A stretch of 64,000 nt of DNA from NCBI RefSeq assembly GCF_002506585.1, contig NZ_DAXW01000015.1, positions 124,220 through 188,219 on the forward strand, read 5' to 3'. This document shows, in pieces, positions 41,301 to 51,300 of the stretch. Origin of the DNA: Methanoculleus sp. UBA430 (GTDB lineage: Archaea > Halobacteriota > Methanomicrobia > Methanomicrobiales > Methanoculleaceae). Below the pieces are notes generated by a model. It was not told the DNA's origin and did not search any database. It saw nothing but the letters and a program-made list of their open reading frames with translations. Within the stretch, counting starts at the first letter, position 1; each line of letters opens with the position of its first letter. The translations under genes were made by a program, and so were the position numbers.

Positions 41301-41993
41301 TCAGGCAGGTGCTGCTGCGCTGTCATAGATGAGGGTGTAGTATCTCGTCACAAATACCGCTACAACTGGACCGATGAGGATCGCCACGACGATAGCCAGA
41401 ATAAGTGCTAGGAGCCAACCGATAACGGGGATCAGCGCAAGGATGAAAACAGCAATGGCTACAACGATTGTATAAACAATAGTAGCCAGAACAGAAACAA
41501 TCCACAGTATGATCAACGCGAGGATATAGCTCAGCCATCCGATCTTTCCAATGTGAGCGACGATGGCACTGATATTGAATGCCTCCCCGAAACTGTCAGT
41601 CCTTGCGAAGCGTATCAGGGCCATCAAAGCGATGAGCGAGAAAATGAAAGCGACAATTAGCCCTATGAGCAGACCGACCAGTGCTCCAGCACCCGGACTC
41701 TCCAGTGCTCCACCCATTAAAACGCCTGCACCACCAAAGACCATGAGTACTATCAAGGGTATGATGCTGTAGACGAGACCTACAATAAAGAGTTTAATGC
41801 CGTTGATGAACATCTCAATCCAGTTTTCAAGGGGTGGCAGCTGAGATTCGCCTCTATAAATCTTCCACTGATATCCTCCCCAGAGGGGGAAAATAATCAT
41901 ACTAATGAACAGCAATAACCATTTGCCCCAGTTCCCCCACAGACCATTTACGGTGTAGTCGAGGGAATTGCCGAGCATAGATCCGTATTTCAC
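41301..41993 (-). CDS. DUF4013 membrane protein 2
   Basis: A 230-residue paralogue with six or so helices, starting VKYGSMLGNSLDYTVNGLWGNWGKWLLLFISMIIFPLWGGYQW and carrying IRFARTDSFGEAFNI. It has lower GC than gene 1. GTG 41993 is chosen because GGTGATT sits five bases before it. Its first codons and its upstream region are duplicated at 43574-43860, beyond an inserted transposase. Function unknown. Confidence 0.8.
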   Translation of the reverse strand: MKYGSMLGNSLDYTVNGLWGNWGKWLLLFISMIIFPLWGGYQWKIYRGESQLPPLENWIEMFINGIKLFIVGLVYSIIPLIVLMVFGGAGVLMGGALESPGAGALVGLLIGLIVAFIFSLIALMALIRFARTDSFGEAFNISAIVAHIGKIGWLSYILALIILWIVSVLATIVYTIVVAIAVFILALIPVIGWLLALILAIVVAILIGPVVAVFVTRYYTLIYDSAAAPA

Positions 41994-42317
41994 AATCAAT
42001 CACCTTTAGTATATGAGATTTTGAGTAATCATATTAAAATTTTTTGAACATGAAGGGTGAAAGATATGCCTGTTACTTGAAAAGGAATGCTAATTTTAAG
42101 TATGTTCGTTTATTGAAGGTCTTATTTATGATCCCGCATAAGGAGCCAATCGGAAACAGATCTTCTGGCCACAACTCGATTTTTAAAGAAGCTTAAGTGG
42201 CCTTGGGGGCACTCAACCACATGCACTCGGTGTTCCGGTGACGGACCATAAAAGGGAATATGACAACCACCCCTTCTGGTCTTCCATGTTCACTTGCTAC
42301 AGGGAAAACCGAACTGT

Positions 42318-43574
42318 GGTAACGTCTCAGATCTTCTGTAATTTGCCTGAGCCCTGTCTCCTTGCTTGATCATTCCTTCTCCATCGTCAAATACCTTCTG
42401 CCGGTAACCCACTCCTCGTTGATGTCCATCAGGATGGATCCGACCAGCCGGAGAAGGGATTCCTCGTTCGGGAACACGCCTACAACCTTGGTTCTCCGTT
42501 TCAGTTCCCTATTGACCCGCTCCACCATGTTCGTCGTTCTGAGCCGTTTCCTGTGCGGTTTTGGGAATGCCGTGTAACTCATAAGCCCGGGGAGGAATCG
42601 CTCGATGGTGTTGGCTGCTTTCCGGTACCCCCCGGCATTCAGGTCATCAGCGAGATCCTGGAGTCTCTGCTCACTCCCATACGCCTCCTTCAGCCCCTCT
42701 ACAACCTCTTTCTGGTGTTTCCGGGGAATATTCCTCAAGACGGCCCGGGTACAATGAACCTGACACATCTGCCAGGATGCACCGAGGAAGGCGGCTTCAG
42801 CCGCCTTCTGGATGCCGATATGCCCGTCCGAGACGACCAGTTGAACCCCGGTAAGTCCCCGTGTTTTGAGGTTCTCGAACAGTCCCGACCAGAATTCTTC
42901 GTTCTCACAATCCGTGACTCTCGCGCCCAAGATCTCCCGGTAGCCGTCGTCCCGGACGCCGGCGACCACCAGGACCGCTTTGGTGACGTATCGTGCTCCG
43001 TCCCGGATTTTGTAGTAGGAAGCATCCACGAAGAGATACGGGATAGCCTGTTCGATCGGCCGCAGGAGGAATGCCTGCACCTGGTCGTCGAGGTTCTTGG
43101 CCATCCGGGAGACCGAAGCCGGGGAGAGCTGGTCGATCCCCAGATGACTGACGATCTCCTGGATCTTTCTCGTCGAAACTCCCTGGAGGTAGGATTCGAC
43201 AATTGCGTTCACCAGAGCTTTCTCCACCCGGGCATAGGGCCCGAAGACCTGTGTCTCGAACGGGAGCTCCCGGAACTGCGGTTTCCGGAGGATTGTCTCC
43301 CCGTATCGGGTCTTGAGGGATCGGTCTTTGTAGCCGTTCCGATGCGCTTTCCGCGCATCGGTGCGTTCGTACTGGGCAGCTCCTGCCTGCTGGAGGGCCT
43401 CTGCGAGCATCACCTGGTTGAGGAACCCGGTGATGAGGGTCTTCATGCCGTTCTCCTGATCGGAAAGATAATCTTCGATTAACGCTAAGGGATCCATGGC
43501 CCTGTTTCTCCTTTGTCCAAATCTAGGTTGGATCCAGGGCCAATTCAATTTTACAGAAGATTCGTTACGCTACC
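42318..43574. mobile_element. IS256-type insertion sequence
   Basis: About 1.26 kb around the transposase gene. The left end (GGTAACGT...ATCTTCTGTAA from 42318) and the inverted right end (ending near 43574) share GGTA[AG]CGT and ATCTTCTGTAA, as imperfect terminal inverted repeats. Exact borders are uncertain by a few bases. No clear target duplication is seen, consistent with deletion beside the insertion. The element ends where the homology of the broken DUF4013 copy begins. Confidence 0.75.
42370..43548 (-). CDS. IS256 family transposase
   Basis: A 392-residue Mutator/IS256-type DDE transposase. The acidic triad lies in FVDASYYKIRDG, VVSDGHIGIQKA and MVERVNRELKRRTK; CQVHCTRAVLRNIP is the family C-x2-H motif. 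It appears full length. The start M at 43548 is followed by a possible internal start MDPLALIEDYL, which is closer to family members; either gives an active-site-complete protein. Confidence 0.92.
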   Translation of the reverse strand: MNWPWIQPRFGQRRNRAMDPLALIEDYLSDQENGMKTLITGFLNQVMLAEALQQAGAAQYERTDARKAHRNGYKDRSLKTRYGETILRKPQFRELPFETQVFGPYARVEKALVNAIVESYLQGVSTRKIQEIVSHLGIDQLSPASVSRMAKNLDDQVQAFLLRPIEQAIPYLFVDASYYKIRDGARYVTKAVLVVAGVRDDGYREILGARVTDCENEEFWSGLFENLKTRGLTGVQLVVSDGHIGIQKAAEAAFLGASWQMCQVHCTRAVLRNIPRKHQKEVVEGLKEAYGSEQRLQDLADDLNAGGYRKAANTIERFLPGLMSYTAFPKPHRKRLRTTNMVERVNRELKRRTKVVGVFPNEESLLRLVGSILMDINEEWVTGRRYLTMEKE

Positions 43575-43640
43575 CCAGTTCCCCCACAGCCCATTTACGG
43601 TGTAGTTGAAGGAATTGCGAAGCATAGATCCATACTCCAT
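43574..43640 (-). pseudogene. 5' fragment of a third DUF4013 gene, cut by the IS
   Basis: From ATG 43640 it reads MEYGSMLRNSFNYTVNGLW, nearly the start of DUF4013 protein 2, then stops at the IS right end. Upstream sequence to about 43860 is also similar to 42000-42230, for example the shared GTTACTTGAAAAGGAA. The 3' part of this copy is absent, so the IS insertion was accompanied by a deletion, or the IS joined two duplicates. Confidence 0.75.
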
Positions 43641-43933
43641 AGTCCATCACCTTTGATTATAATGAGACTCTAGAGTCATCGTATTTATGTTTTTTTACAT
43701 GAGACAGGTAAATCATGCCCGTTACTTGAAAAGGAAAGCCACGTTTAAGCCCTTTTGCCTATTGAAGGCCCTGTTTTTGCTCCCGCGCAAGGGACAGATC
43801 ATGGATAGGGTAATCGGGCTCCGCCCCAGTTCCGGGGCGCCCTCGCAGACCTGGAGGCGCTCAACCTCGTGCGTCCCAAACAGCTCAATGTGTTCAAGTA
43901 AAAGGGGAAGAAAAACGGTTGGAAATGAGTATA

Positions 43934-44437
43934 TTATTTATGGATAACAAAGGTTCCTGCAATCATATCGTGCAAGCCCTGCTTCTTCTCGGTGAATCCA
44001 ATCAGGATGTAACCGATAAGGAAGATTCCCCCGAATATAAGTTTACTGAAATACCGGATTGTCGCTTTGGTAAAGTCCAACCTGTTGCCGTCATGATCTG
44101 TAACTATCAGACCCAGTGCTTGTTTACCGAATGTTGCCTGTTTTTCGGAGCTTTCCAAGTATGCAAAGTAAGCCCAGTATAGCAGTATGACCACAAGTAA
44201 GCCCATAAAGTCACCGAAAATTGCGACGATGACAAAATAAGGTATCAGGAGTACGAGCGCATCGATTATGTATGCGCCAAATCGGGTCCAAAAACCTGCA
44301 TAGTTGAATTCACTGGAATGTCCTCTAGATACATTCGTTCTCATTGATCCGCCAACACCTACACCACAGTTTGGGCAGGTATCAGAGAGTGACAGATCAA
44401 CTTTAGCCCCGCAACTAGGGCAAAAATTGTCGCTCAT
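43934..44437 (-). CDS. zinc-ribbon RDD-family membrane protein
   Basis: A 167-residue protein. Residues 1-30 form a zinc ribbon (CPSCGAKVDLSLSDTCPNCG). The rest is an RDD domain with three helices: AGFWTRFGAYIIDALVLLIP holds the Arg-Asp pair, and QATFGKQALGLIVTDHDGNRLDF and KKQGLHDMIAGTFVI are typical ends. RDD proteins may be transporters or membrane stress factors. It belongs to an AT-richer block of zinc-ribbon membrane genes. The start ATG 44437 opens MSDNFCPSCG. Confidence 0.88.
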   Translation of the reverse strand: MSDNFCPSCGAKVDLSLSDTCPNCGVGVGGSMRTNVSRGHSSEFNYAGFWTRFGAYIIDALVLLIPYFVIVAIFGDFMGLLVVILLYWAYFAYLESSEKQATFGKQALGLIVTDHDGNRLDFTKATIRYFSKLIFGGIFLIGYILIGFTEKKQGLHDMIAGTFVIHK

Positions 44438-44572
44438 AATGAATTATAACTTAATTCAAGAAAATAAAGATATCTATTTGTAAAAAGAAGTTTAGGTAGC
44501 AATCTTATTCAAATACCGCTTATCTGCTTTGCTTCAACTAACCCGTATGATGTTTGCGGCTATGCATTCCAA

Positions 44573-44815
44573 CTATGGGTAATCTATACAACTGCCTGTA
44601 TATTTCTTATTACATCGCTTAATTCTGTTGTAACTCATATACCATCCTTTGACGAAGCCATATTTTTCTAGTGCCATTATAGCATAATTTGAGCATGAGG
44701 GGTAGAAGCGGCACATTACTCCGTTTTTAGCGTTATATCTTCGTCCTATTTTTCCATGCCATATTTTTCTGATCAAAAAAATTGAGATGCATACGGTGAT
44801 GTTATTTTTTGTCAT
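44573..44815 (-). CDS. yidD: YidD membrane protein insertion factor
   Basis: An 80-residue protein with the YidD core [37 protein letters not shown]. YidD aids membrane protein insertion with YidC in bacteria and is uncommon in archaea. ATG 44815 is chosen; a further ATG three codons up is possible. The gene overlaps the zinc-ribbon gene upstream by 14 bp and is in the SPFH module, so it may help insert the module's membrane proteins. Confidence 0.85.
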   Translation of the reverse strand: MTKNNITVCISIFLIRKIWHGKIGRRYNAKNGVMCRFYPSCSNYAIMALEKYGFVKGWYMSYNRIKRCNKKYTGSCIDYP

Positions 44816-45152
44816 AGTGTACAATGACTTCAGAATAGTCCCTTGAACTACATTGAGAACATGTCTTTAATCGATCCAGTTCCGTAGTATACGTATTTAG
44901 ATCCTGTTTCCTCTTATTCTCGGCATTTGCATCGCACATATTACAAAGCTGTGCGTTTTTATTATTCTGGATACCCCGTTTTATTTCGTCTTCACGGGAT
45001 TTGAGGGAGTGCCAGACTTTGCCGCACTGATTGCAGGTTCGCTTATACTCGGAAACTTGACTTTCTGGATCGAATAGATCGCTGGAACCACACGATACAC
45101 AAAAATTTGCGTTGCTTGGAGCCTCAGATCCACAATTCTTACACACTTTCAT
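44802..45152 (-). CDS. zinc-ribbon protein
   Basis: A 116-residue protein with an N-terminal zinc ribbon ([19 protein letters not shown]), a second CxxC pair ([11 protein letters not shown]...LCNMCD) and a third (CSQCSSRD). The middle is charged and helical. No known family beyond zinc ribbons. It lies 26 bp after the SPFH gene and overlaps yidD. Confidence 0.75.
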   Translation of the reverse strand: MKVCKNCGSEAPSNANFCVSCGSSDLFDPESQVSEYKRTCNQCGKVWHSLKSREDEIKRGIQNNKNAQLCNMCDANAENKRKQDLNTYTTELDRLKTCSQCSSRDYSEVIVHYDKK

Positions 45153-45178
45153 TCAAGACACCTGAGTTATCTAAAGTA

Positions 45179-46384
45179 TCATTCATCCATTTTATTTCCA
45201 CAATTTGGACAATACTTTATCCCATATGGGATTTCTTGCTGACATTTGGTGCATTGTTGGATTTGTTTTTCTCCACATTCCAGGCAAAATTTAGATTTCG
45301 GAGGTATCGGTTTGCCGCACGCACGACATTTGGTGCCTTCGTTACCCTGCCCCTGCATCTCTGTCCCGCATTCAGGACAGAATTTGTTTTTGAGATTTGA
45401 TGCATAGCCGCATTTAGGACAGGTCTGCGTCTGTTGCTGCCCAATTGGGGCTACATTGACTCCTCCGATGGGCTGTATGCTTTGATTTTGCTGGGCGTAC
45501 ATATTCTGTGCCACAACTTGACTAATTCCAAAGCCCGCACCTAGGCCAGCACCTATTCCAGCAAAACCTGCTGCATCACCGCCTTTGGCAGCTCCTTCTC
45601 CTATGCCACCAATAGCGTTTGCTGTCTGGTACTGGAGAAAATTAACACCAAGTGCTGCCATAGCGCTTCTTTTATCAATTGCTTCCTGTACGGAGTCTGG
45701 AAGTTGTAGCATCAGGCCAGAAAACTTGGTTACTTTTAACCCATAGGGGCTGGTTTCATTTTTGAGTCGGGAAAGGCATATCTGTTCAATTTCCGTTAGA
45801 TATGTTGGCATATCGAGTATGCCCATGTTCTTTTCACTCTTGAGTTTTCCCAGAGAACTATTGAGGATCATGAGTATCTGATCTTTCAACCAGTCAATGA
45901 TCTGATCGGAGTGCTGTAGACCTTTGGTTCCAATGAACTGCGTGATAAATAGAATGGGATCAGTTACTTGATAAGCAAACTGACCGGAAGCAATGATTCG
46001 TACGAGGCCGAAGTCAATATCCCTAAAGGTAAGGGTGTTCTCCGCCTTGAATCTCCCCCTGAATTCTCTTTTTTGAATCCAGTATGCCTCTCCTATCTGT
46101 TCAATGCCTGCTGTAACTTTTAGCAGAGATGCTAAAATTGGGATGTTCTGGGTTGTTAGAGCGTATCTTCCCGGGCGATCAAATACGGTTAATGCTTTTC
46201 CATCTCTGAAAAAAACAACATTCTCATCTTCCCGGATAACAACATTGTCATTAAAATGGATGTTACGGGGTAGGCGCCATACAAGGTTATCCCCCTTCAG
46301 ATTATCCGGCCAATAAAAGGTATTTCGAGCAGAATCTGCAGGCTTAAAATCCCTTTTGGGGTTTCCAAACGGATCCGATGTCAT
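45179..46384 (-). CDS. SPFH-domain protein with C-terminal zinc ribbons (YdjI-like)
   Basis: A 401-residue protein. Residues about 25-250 are an SPFH/Band-7-like domain (LVWRLPRNIHFNDNVVIREDENVVFFRDGKAL; MPTYLTEIEQICLSRLKNETSPYGLKVTKFSGLML). A Gly/Ala-rich linker follows, then four zinc-ribbon knuckles (CPKCG..CPECG, CRACG..CLECG, CTKCQ..CPNCG). This is the layout of Bacillus YdjI and 'virion core protein'-like SPFH proteins, which gather at membranes with PspA-type systems. It overlaps the coiled-coil gene upstream by 4 bp. Confidence 0.82.
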   Translation of the reverse strand: MTSDPFGNPKRDFKPADSARNTFYWPDNLKGDNLVWRLPRNIHFNDNVVIREDENVVFFRDGKALTVFDRPGRYALTTQNIPILASLLKVTAGIEQIGEAYWIQKREFRGRFKAENTLTFRDIDFGLVRIIASGQFAYQVTDPILFITQFIGTKGLQHSDQIIDWLKDQILMILNSSLGKLKSEKNMGILDMPTYLTEIEQICLSRLKNETSPYGLKVTKFSGLMLQLPDSVQEAIDKRSAMAALGVNFLQYQTANAIGGIGEGAAKGGDAAGFAGIGAGLGAGFGISQVVAQNMYAQQNQSIQPIGGVNVAPIGQQQTQTCPKCGYASNLKNKFCPECGTEMQGQGNEGTKCRACGKPIPPKSKFCLECGEKQIQQCTKCQQEIPYGIKYCPNCGNKMDE

Positions 46385-46938
46385 TCTTCTCCCTCCGTAT
46401 GACCTCTGGCCATCGTTTTAATAAAGCCTAACTTTCTCACTTCAAGAAGCGATTCGAAGGAGTCCAAACATCTCGCCATCTCTTCGATCACATTTTTCGC
46501 TTCTTTGTATTGATTCGTCGATATTTTCTGATATACGGATTCTGCGTTGGCCCGAATCGTACCAAGATTGTCTATAAGATCCAGATCGAATTCATAGAGA
46601 GCGTACAGTTCCTTGCTCCCTATTCTGTATGTTGGTGAGATGCCGGAGTAACCCTGTTCTGCATGGGATATCTTAGAATCAACTGTTTTTACTCTGGCTA
46701 TGAGATCTGCGACGTCCTGAATTGTAGATAACTCCAACGACTGTACAAGTTTTGCTCGTGAATCCTCTAATAATCTTAATACTGGACTAATTTGTGTTTT
46801 AGAGATATAGGTTCTTAACAGGCTGTCAGTATCTCTGAGATCTTCTTTTATTCTATATCCACGATATCCGGGGATGATCAATTGAATCTTCTTGGTTAAA
46901 CCTCTGTTCTTTTCGACAAAGTCTTCGAGGTCACTCAT
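46381..46938 (-). CDS. helical coiled-coil protein of unknown function
   Basis: A 185-residue soluble, largely helical protein (LSTIQDVADLIARVKTVDSKISHAEQGY; TIRANAESVYQKISTNQYKEAKNVIEEMARCLDSFESLLEV). No signal peptide or catalytic motif. Overlaps by 8 bp with the membrane gene upstream and by 4 bp with the SPFH gene place it between them, so it may link the membrane protein to the SPFH assembly. Confidence 0.7.
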   Translation of the reverse strand: MSDLEDFVEKNRGLTKKIQLIIPGYRGYRIKEDLRDTDSLLRTYISKTQISPVLRLLEDSRAKLVQSLELSTIQDVADLIARVKTVDSKISHAEQGYSGISPTYRIGSKELYALYEFDLDLIDNLGTIRANAESVYQKISTNQYKEAKNVIEEMARCLDSFESLLEVRKLGFIKTMARGHTEGEE

Positions 46939-47224
46939 GGCTATCTCTCCGTATATATCTCATCACAACTAATAGGCCAGAGAAGGCGATAATTATACCA
47001 ATCAGGGAAAGGCCATTAAAATTTACAAACTGATGAATAAACGCTGCAAAACCTATGATCACGAGGAACGACCCCGCCGCCATCACTAAATCGTTTCGAG
47101 GCTCAGAAGCTCCCACTATAATGGCAAGCAGTCCCGATGTTAAACTAAAAAAAATCACTGACGGCCATAGATCCTGAATTTGTCCATATAGACATAATGA
47201 CAGGCCTATCAGCACGATAAGCAT
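46931..47224 (-). CDS. small membrane protein, first gene of the SPFH module
   Basis: A 97-residue protein with three or four helices (MLIVLIGLSLCLYG, SVIFFSLTSGLLAIIVGA, LVMAAGSFLVIIGFAAFIHQFV, LSLIGIIIAFSGLLVVMRYI). No named family. It is the first gene of the run; TTTTATATT about 20 bp upstream on the minus strand and CTTTAAATAAAA further up are possible TATA boxes. Confidence 0.65.
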   Translation of the reverse strand: MLIVLIGLSLCLYGQIQDLWPSVIFFSLTSGLLAIIVGASEPRNDLVMAAGSFLVIIGFAAFIHQFVNFNGLSLIGIIIAFSGLLVVMRYIRRDSHE

Positions 47225-47707
47225 TCCCCAGCCAATATAAAACCTATTTTTATTTAAAGAATTAATTATCTGAATGATGTAACTACACCTCCTTAGCGTA
47301 GAGTTATATCCTTGTTCTCTCTAATATACGTTTTCCTATTGCCTGGCCGTTAAAAGCGATATGGTTGTGAATTAACGGTTTTTATAGATATCGGGGGCGT
47401 TTACTGTCATGCTTCTTCGAGTTACCCCCAGTTATTTGGCCATTCCTCTCTATAATCAAAGTCAGTTTTATTCGCCCGCCTGAACCGATAACCAACGCCA
47501 GTTCGTCCAGAGACCCCAGTCTCCGCAAAATGTGCCCTTTTTGGCCGATTTTTGGGATGAAACTGAGCTGTTCATTATACCGCGATACCTTCAGGTCGTA
47601 TAGTGTTGGAGTACCGTTCTTCTTTCCATCTGCCTGGTTGCATGAGGGCAGTACCAACCTGTGCTACAATTCCCGTGACTACAATCACAAAAAGAAGGGA
47701 TGAGACT
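47225..47707. other. intergenic stretch with a possible frameshifted remnant
   Basis: A 91-codon minus-strand frame (47382-47657) exists but no start signal supports it. In another minus-strand frame the end reads RANKTDFDYREEWPNNWG before a stop at about 47419, which looks more protein-like. Together these suggest a decayed gene with frameshifts, origin unknown. Upstream of the SPFH module lies an A/T-rich promoter region. Confidence 0.3.
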
Positions 47708-48400
47708 TCACGCCAGTACAGCGACGCTCTCGTAGGCCTCCACGAGGTAGCGGGCGTGGAAGATGCCGAACGCCACCCCGATGAAGAGGTTGATGATCCA
47801 GCCGAGAACCGGGATCGAGGTGATGAGCCCGGTCACGACCGCATAGACGAGGCCGATGAGGACGAGGATGAGGACCGCGACGATCCAGGCACCCCATCCG
47901 ATCCGGCCTAGATGCCGAAAGATCGCCCCGAAGTTGAATGCCTGGAGGAAGCTCCCCGTGTGGGCGAACCGTACGACCGCGAGGAGGGAGATGAACGATA
48001 TGATGACCCAGATGACGGCCGCGATCACGATCCCGGTGACGGCGGCCGCGACGGCTGACGCCCAGACATCGGGGTTGTCGAGCCCCTTCGCCGCTATGGC
48101 GGAGATGGCGGCAATCCCCCCGAAGACGGCCAGGACCACGATGACCGGGATAAGGTAGATCAGGTTGATGATGTTTAACTTCCACCCGTCGATAAAGAGC
48201 CTGCTCCAGTCGTCGACCTCAGGAGCCGGCGTCCTGCCGGCGAGCACCCGGACGATATAGCCATTGTAGAACGGGACTAAAAAGAGCGTGAACGTCTGGA
48301 CGAGCGAGAGGAGTACCAGGAGAATCCACCGCCACCATTCGCCCAGGAGGACGTCCTTTGTATAACCAAGCGACCTTGAGATGAGACTGCCGTAGTCCAT
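47708..48400 (-). CDS. DUF4013 membrane protein 3
   Basis: A 230-residue DUF4013 paralogue: MDYGSLISRSLGYTKDVLLGEWWRWILLVLLSL at the start, VRFAHTGSFLQAFNFGAIF in the middle, and six or so helices. It has the high GC of the host. GGTGGTGTGAT ends right at ATG 48400 as a ribosome site. With gene 1 it brackets the IS and SPFH module. Confidence 0.8.
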   Translation of the reverse strand: MDYGSLISRSLGYTKDVLLGEWWRWILLVLLSLVQTFTLFLVPFYNGYIVRVLAGRTPAPEVDDWSRLFIDGWKLNIINLIYLIPVIVVLAVFGGIAAISAIAAKGLDNPDVWASAVAAAVTGIVIAAVIWVIISFISLLAVVRFAHTGSFLQAFNFGAIFRHLGRIGWGAWIVAVLILVLIGLVYAVVTGLITSIPVLGWIINLFIGVAFGIFHARYLVEAYESVAVLA

Positions 48401-48505
48401 ATCACACCACCTTCGGCCGTGGAGAGACGGTGGAGTGTATATATGTTGGGTCACCCTGTCCCTGTACCGGCTCGCGGCATCGCGGGCCCCCCGGCCCCGG
48501 AACCG

Positions 48506-48949
48506 TCAGAGTTCCTGTTGCAGATACACCATATCGACGAGTTGTTCGCCGCCGTCGAAGATCGGGTGGTCGTAATGGTCGACAAAGAAGTTTTTAACGC
48601 GATGGGATACGACAAACCCACAACGCTCGTAGAACCGGAGGATCCGGGGACAGTCTCCCGTGCCGACGGTCATGACGCGGCACCTGCCCCTGTAGTATTC
48701 AAGGATATATTCCACGAGCCGCCTGCCGTAGCCCTGCCCCCGGCACGCTTCGTACGTGGCGATGTTCTTCAGTTCGTAGATGCCGTCGCCTTCGTCTGTC
48801 ACCACGCAGACACTCTTCAAGTCGCTGTCGTAGAGGGCAAACAGATCCCCGCGGTCCAGGTAGCGATCGATCATGGACTCCTGCTCGTCCCCGATCAGTA
48901 GCAGGTCAAGGAACTGCTCCTTGTTCTCCCGGACTTCTTCAACCTTCAT
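48506..48949 (-). CDS. GNAT-family N-acetyltransferase
   Basis: A 147-residue acetyltransferase. [28 protein letters not shown] is the acetyl-CoA binding motif (R/Q-x-x-G-x-G), with [36 protein letters not shown] as the C-terminal part. Substrate unknown. ATG 48949 is used; another in-frame ATG at 48994 would add 15 residues and cannot be excluded since neither has a clear ribosome site. Confidence 0.82.
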   Translation of the reverse strand: MKVEEVRENKEQFLDLLLIGDEQESMIDRYLDRGDLFALYDSDLKSVCVVTDEGDGIYELKNIATYEACRGQGYGRRLVEYILEYYRGRCRVMTVGTGDCPRILRFYERCGFVVSHRVKNFFVDHYDHPIFDGGEQLVDMVYLQQEL

Positions 48950-49022
48950 GGCAATCCCGGCAGGTGTGCTCGATTCGAACGGAGCTTCCGGCATAAAAAA
49001 TAGGAGAGGTCTCCGGCAGGTC

Positions 49023-50507
<1,485 letters not shown>

Positions 50508-50531
50508 GGGTACACGTGAGCGGGATAGAGA

Positions 50532-50542
50532 GATATATATTT
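50532..50542 (-). promoter_or_regulatory. TATA box of purH
   Basis: AAATATATATC on the minus strand, centred 30 bp upstream of ATG 50507. Confidence 0.6.
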
Positions 50543-50710
50543 GGCGCCGCCCGCGAAACCGGGCTCCACGGCGCCCGGGGTTCTGGAGATCGCGGGCACG
50601 GCCGGAGCGGAAGGCAGCCCCTTTCCCGCACATCGATGGGAGAATACCGGCACCAGAGTTTCCGATCGGCAATTTGGCCTGCCAGGCGAGCCGGATGCCT
50701 GCCGCATACG

Positions 50711-50724
50711 TTAAATATATATAG
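50711..50724 (+). promoter_or_regulatory. TATA box of the grpE-dnaK-dnaJ operon
   Basis: TTAAATATATATAG predicts a start near 50742, giving a leader of about 44 bases before grpE. I see no CIRCE element, so bacterial HrcA control is not indicated. Confidence 0.6.
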
Positions 50725-50785
50725 AACCACATTACAATAAATAATCGAATAACTACAATCCATCATTTTGAAACAGGTTAGGCGT

Positions 50786-51295
50786 ATGAAGGAGGATACA
50801 TCCGAACCAAACGAGAAGCAACAGGGTCTCGCTGAATCGGCGGATGCAGCATCTCCGGCGCTTGAAGAGCTGCAAAAGGCATATGATGACTTAAACAGCC
50901 GTCATCTGCGTCTTGCAGCGGATTTCGACAACTACCGCAAAAGGATGGCCCGGGAGATCGACGCCCGTACAACCTTCGCCATCGAAGAGTTTGCGGTGGA
51001 GTTGCTCGACGTCATGGACAACTTCGAGCGGGCGGAGAAGACCGACGGCGCGGGCCTCCGGGAAGGGATGGAGCAGATCAGGAAACTTTTTGCGACCATC
51101 CTTGAGCGGCACGGCATCACGCCCATCGAATGCCGGAACCTTCCTTTCGACCCGGAACGGCACGAGGCTATCGCCTGCGTGCCTTCGGAGGCAACGGAGG
51201 GTACCGTGATCGATGAGGCCATCCGCGGATACTGTATGCAGGATAAAGTCATCAGATACTCAAAAGTCGTAGTTTCTAGAGGAAAGGAGGAATAA
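50786..51295 (+). CDS. grpE: nucleotide exchange factor GrpE
   Basis: A 169-residue GrpE. A long N-terminal helix ([32 protein letters not shown]) leads to the four-helix bundle and the C-terminal beta domain [55 protein letters not shown]. It exchanges ADP on DnaK. ATG 50786 is chosen; a TTG at 50768 would overlap no ribosome site. dnaK begins 5 bp after its stop. Confidence 0.93.
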   Translation: MKEDTSEPNEKQQGLAESADAASPALEELQKAYDDLNSRHLRLAADFDNYRKRMAREIDARTTFAIEEFAVELLDVMDNFERAEKTDGAGLREGMEQIRKLFATILERHGITPIECRNLPFDPERHEAIACVPSEATEGTVIDEAIRGYCMQDKVIRYSKVVVSRGKEE

Positions 51296-51300
51296 CGGAA

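Noticed and set aside
43809..43901. Plus-strand frame ending in LADLEALNLVRPKQLNVFK
   Set aside because: Protein-like but only 30 codons from the preceding stop, no start codon with a ribosome site, and no family recognised. It may be the tail of a lost gene, but this cannot be supported.
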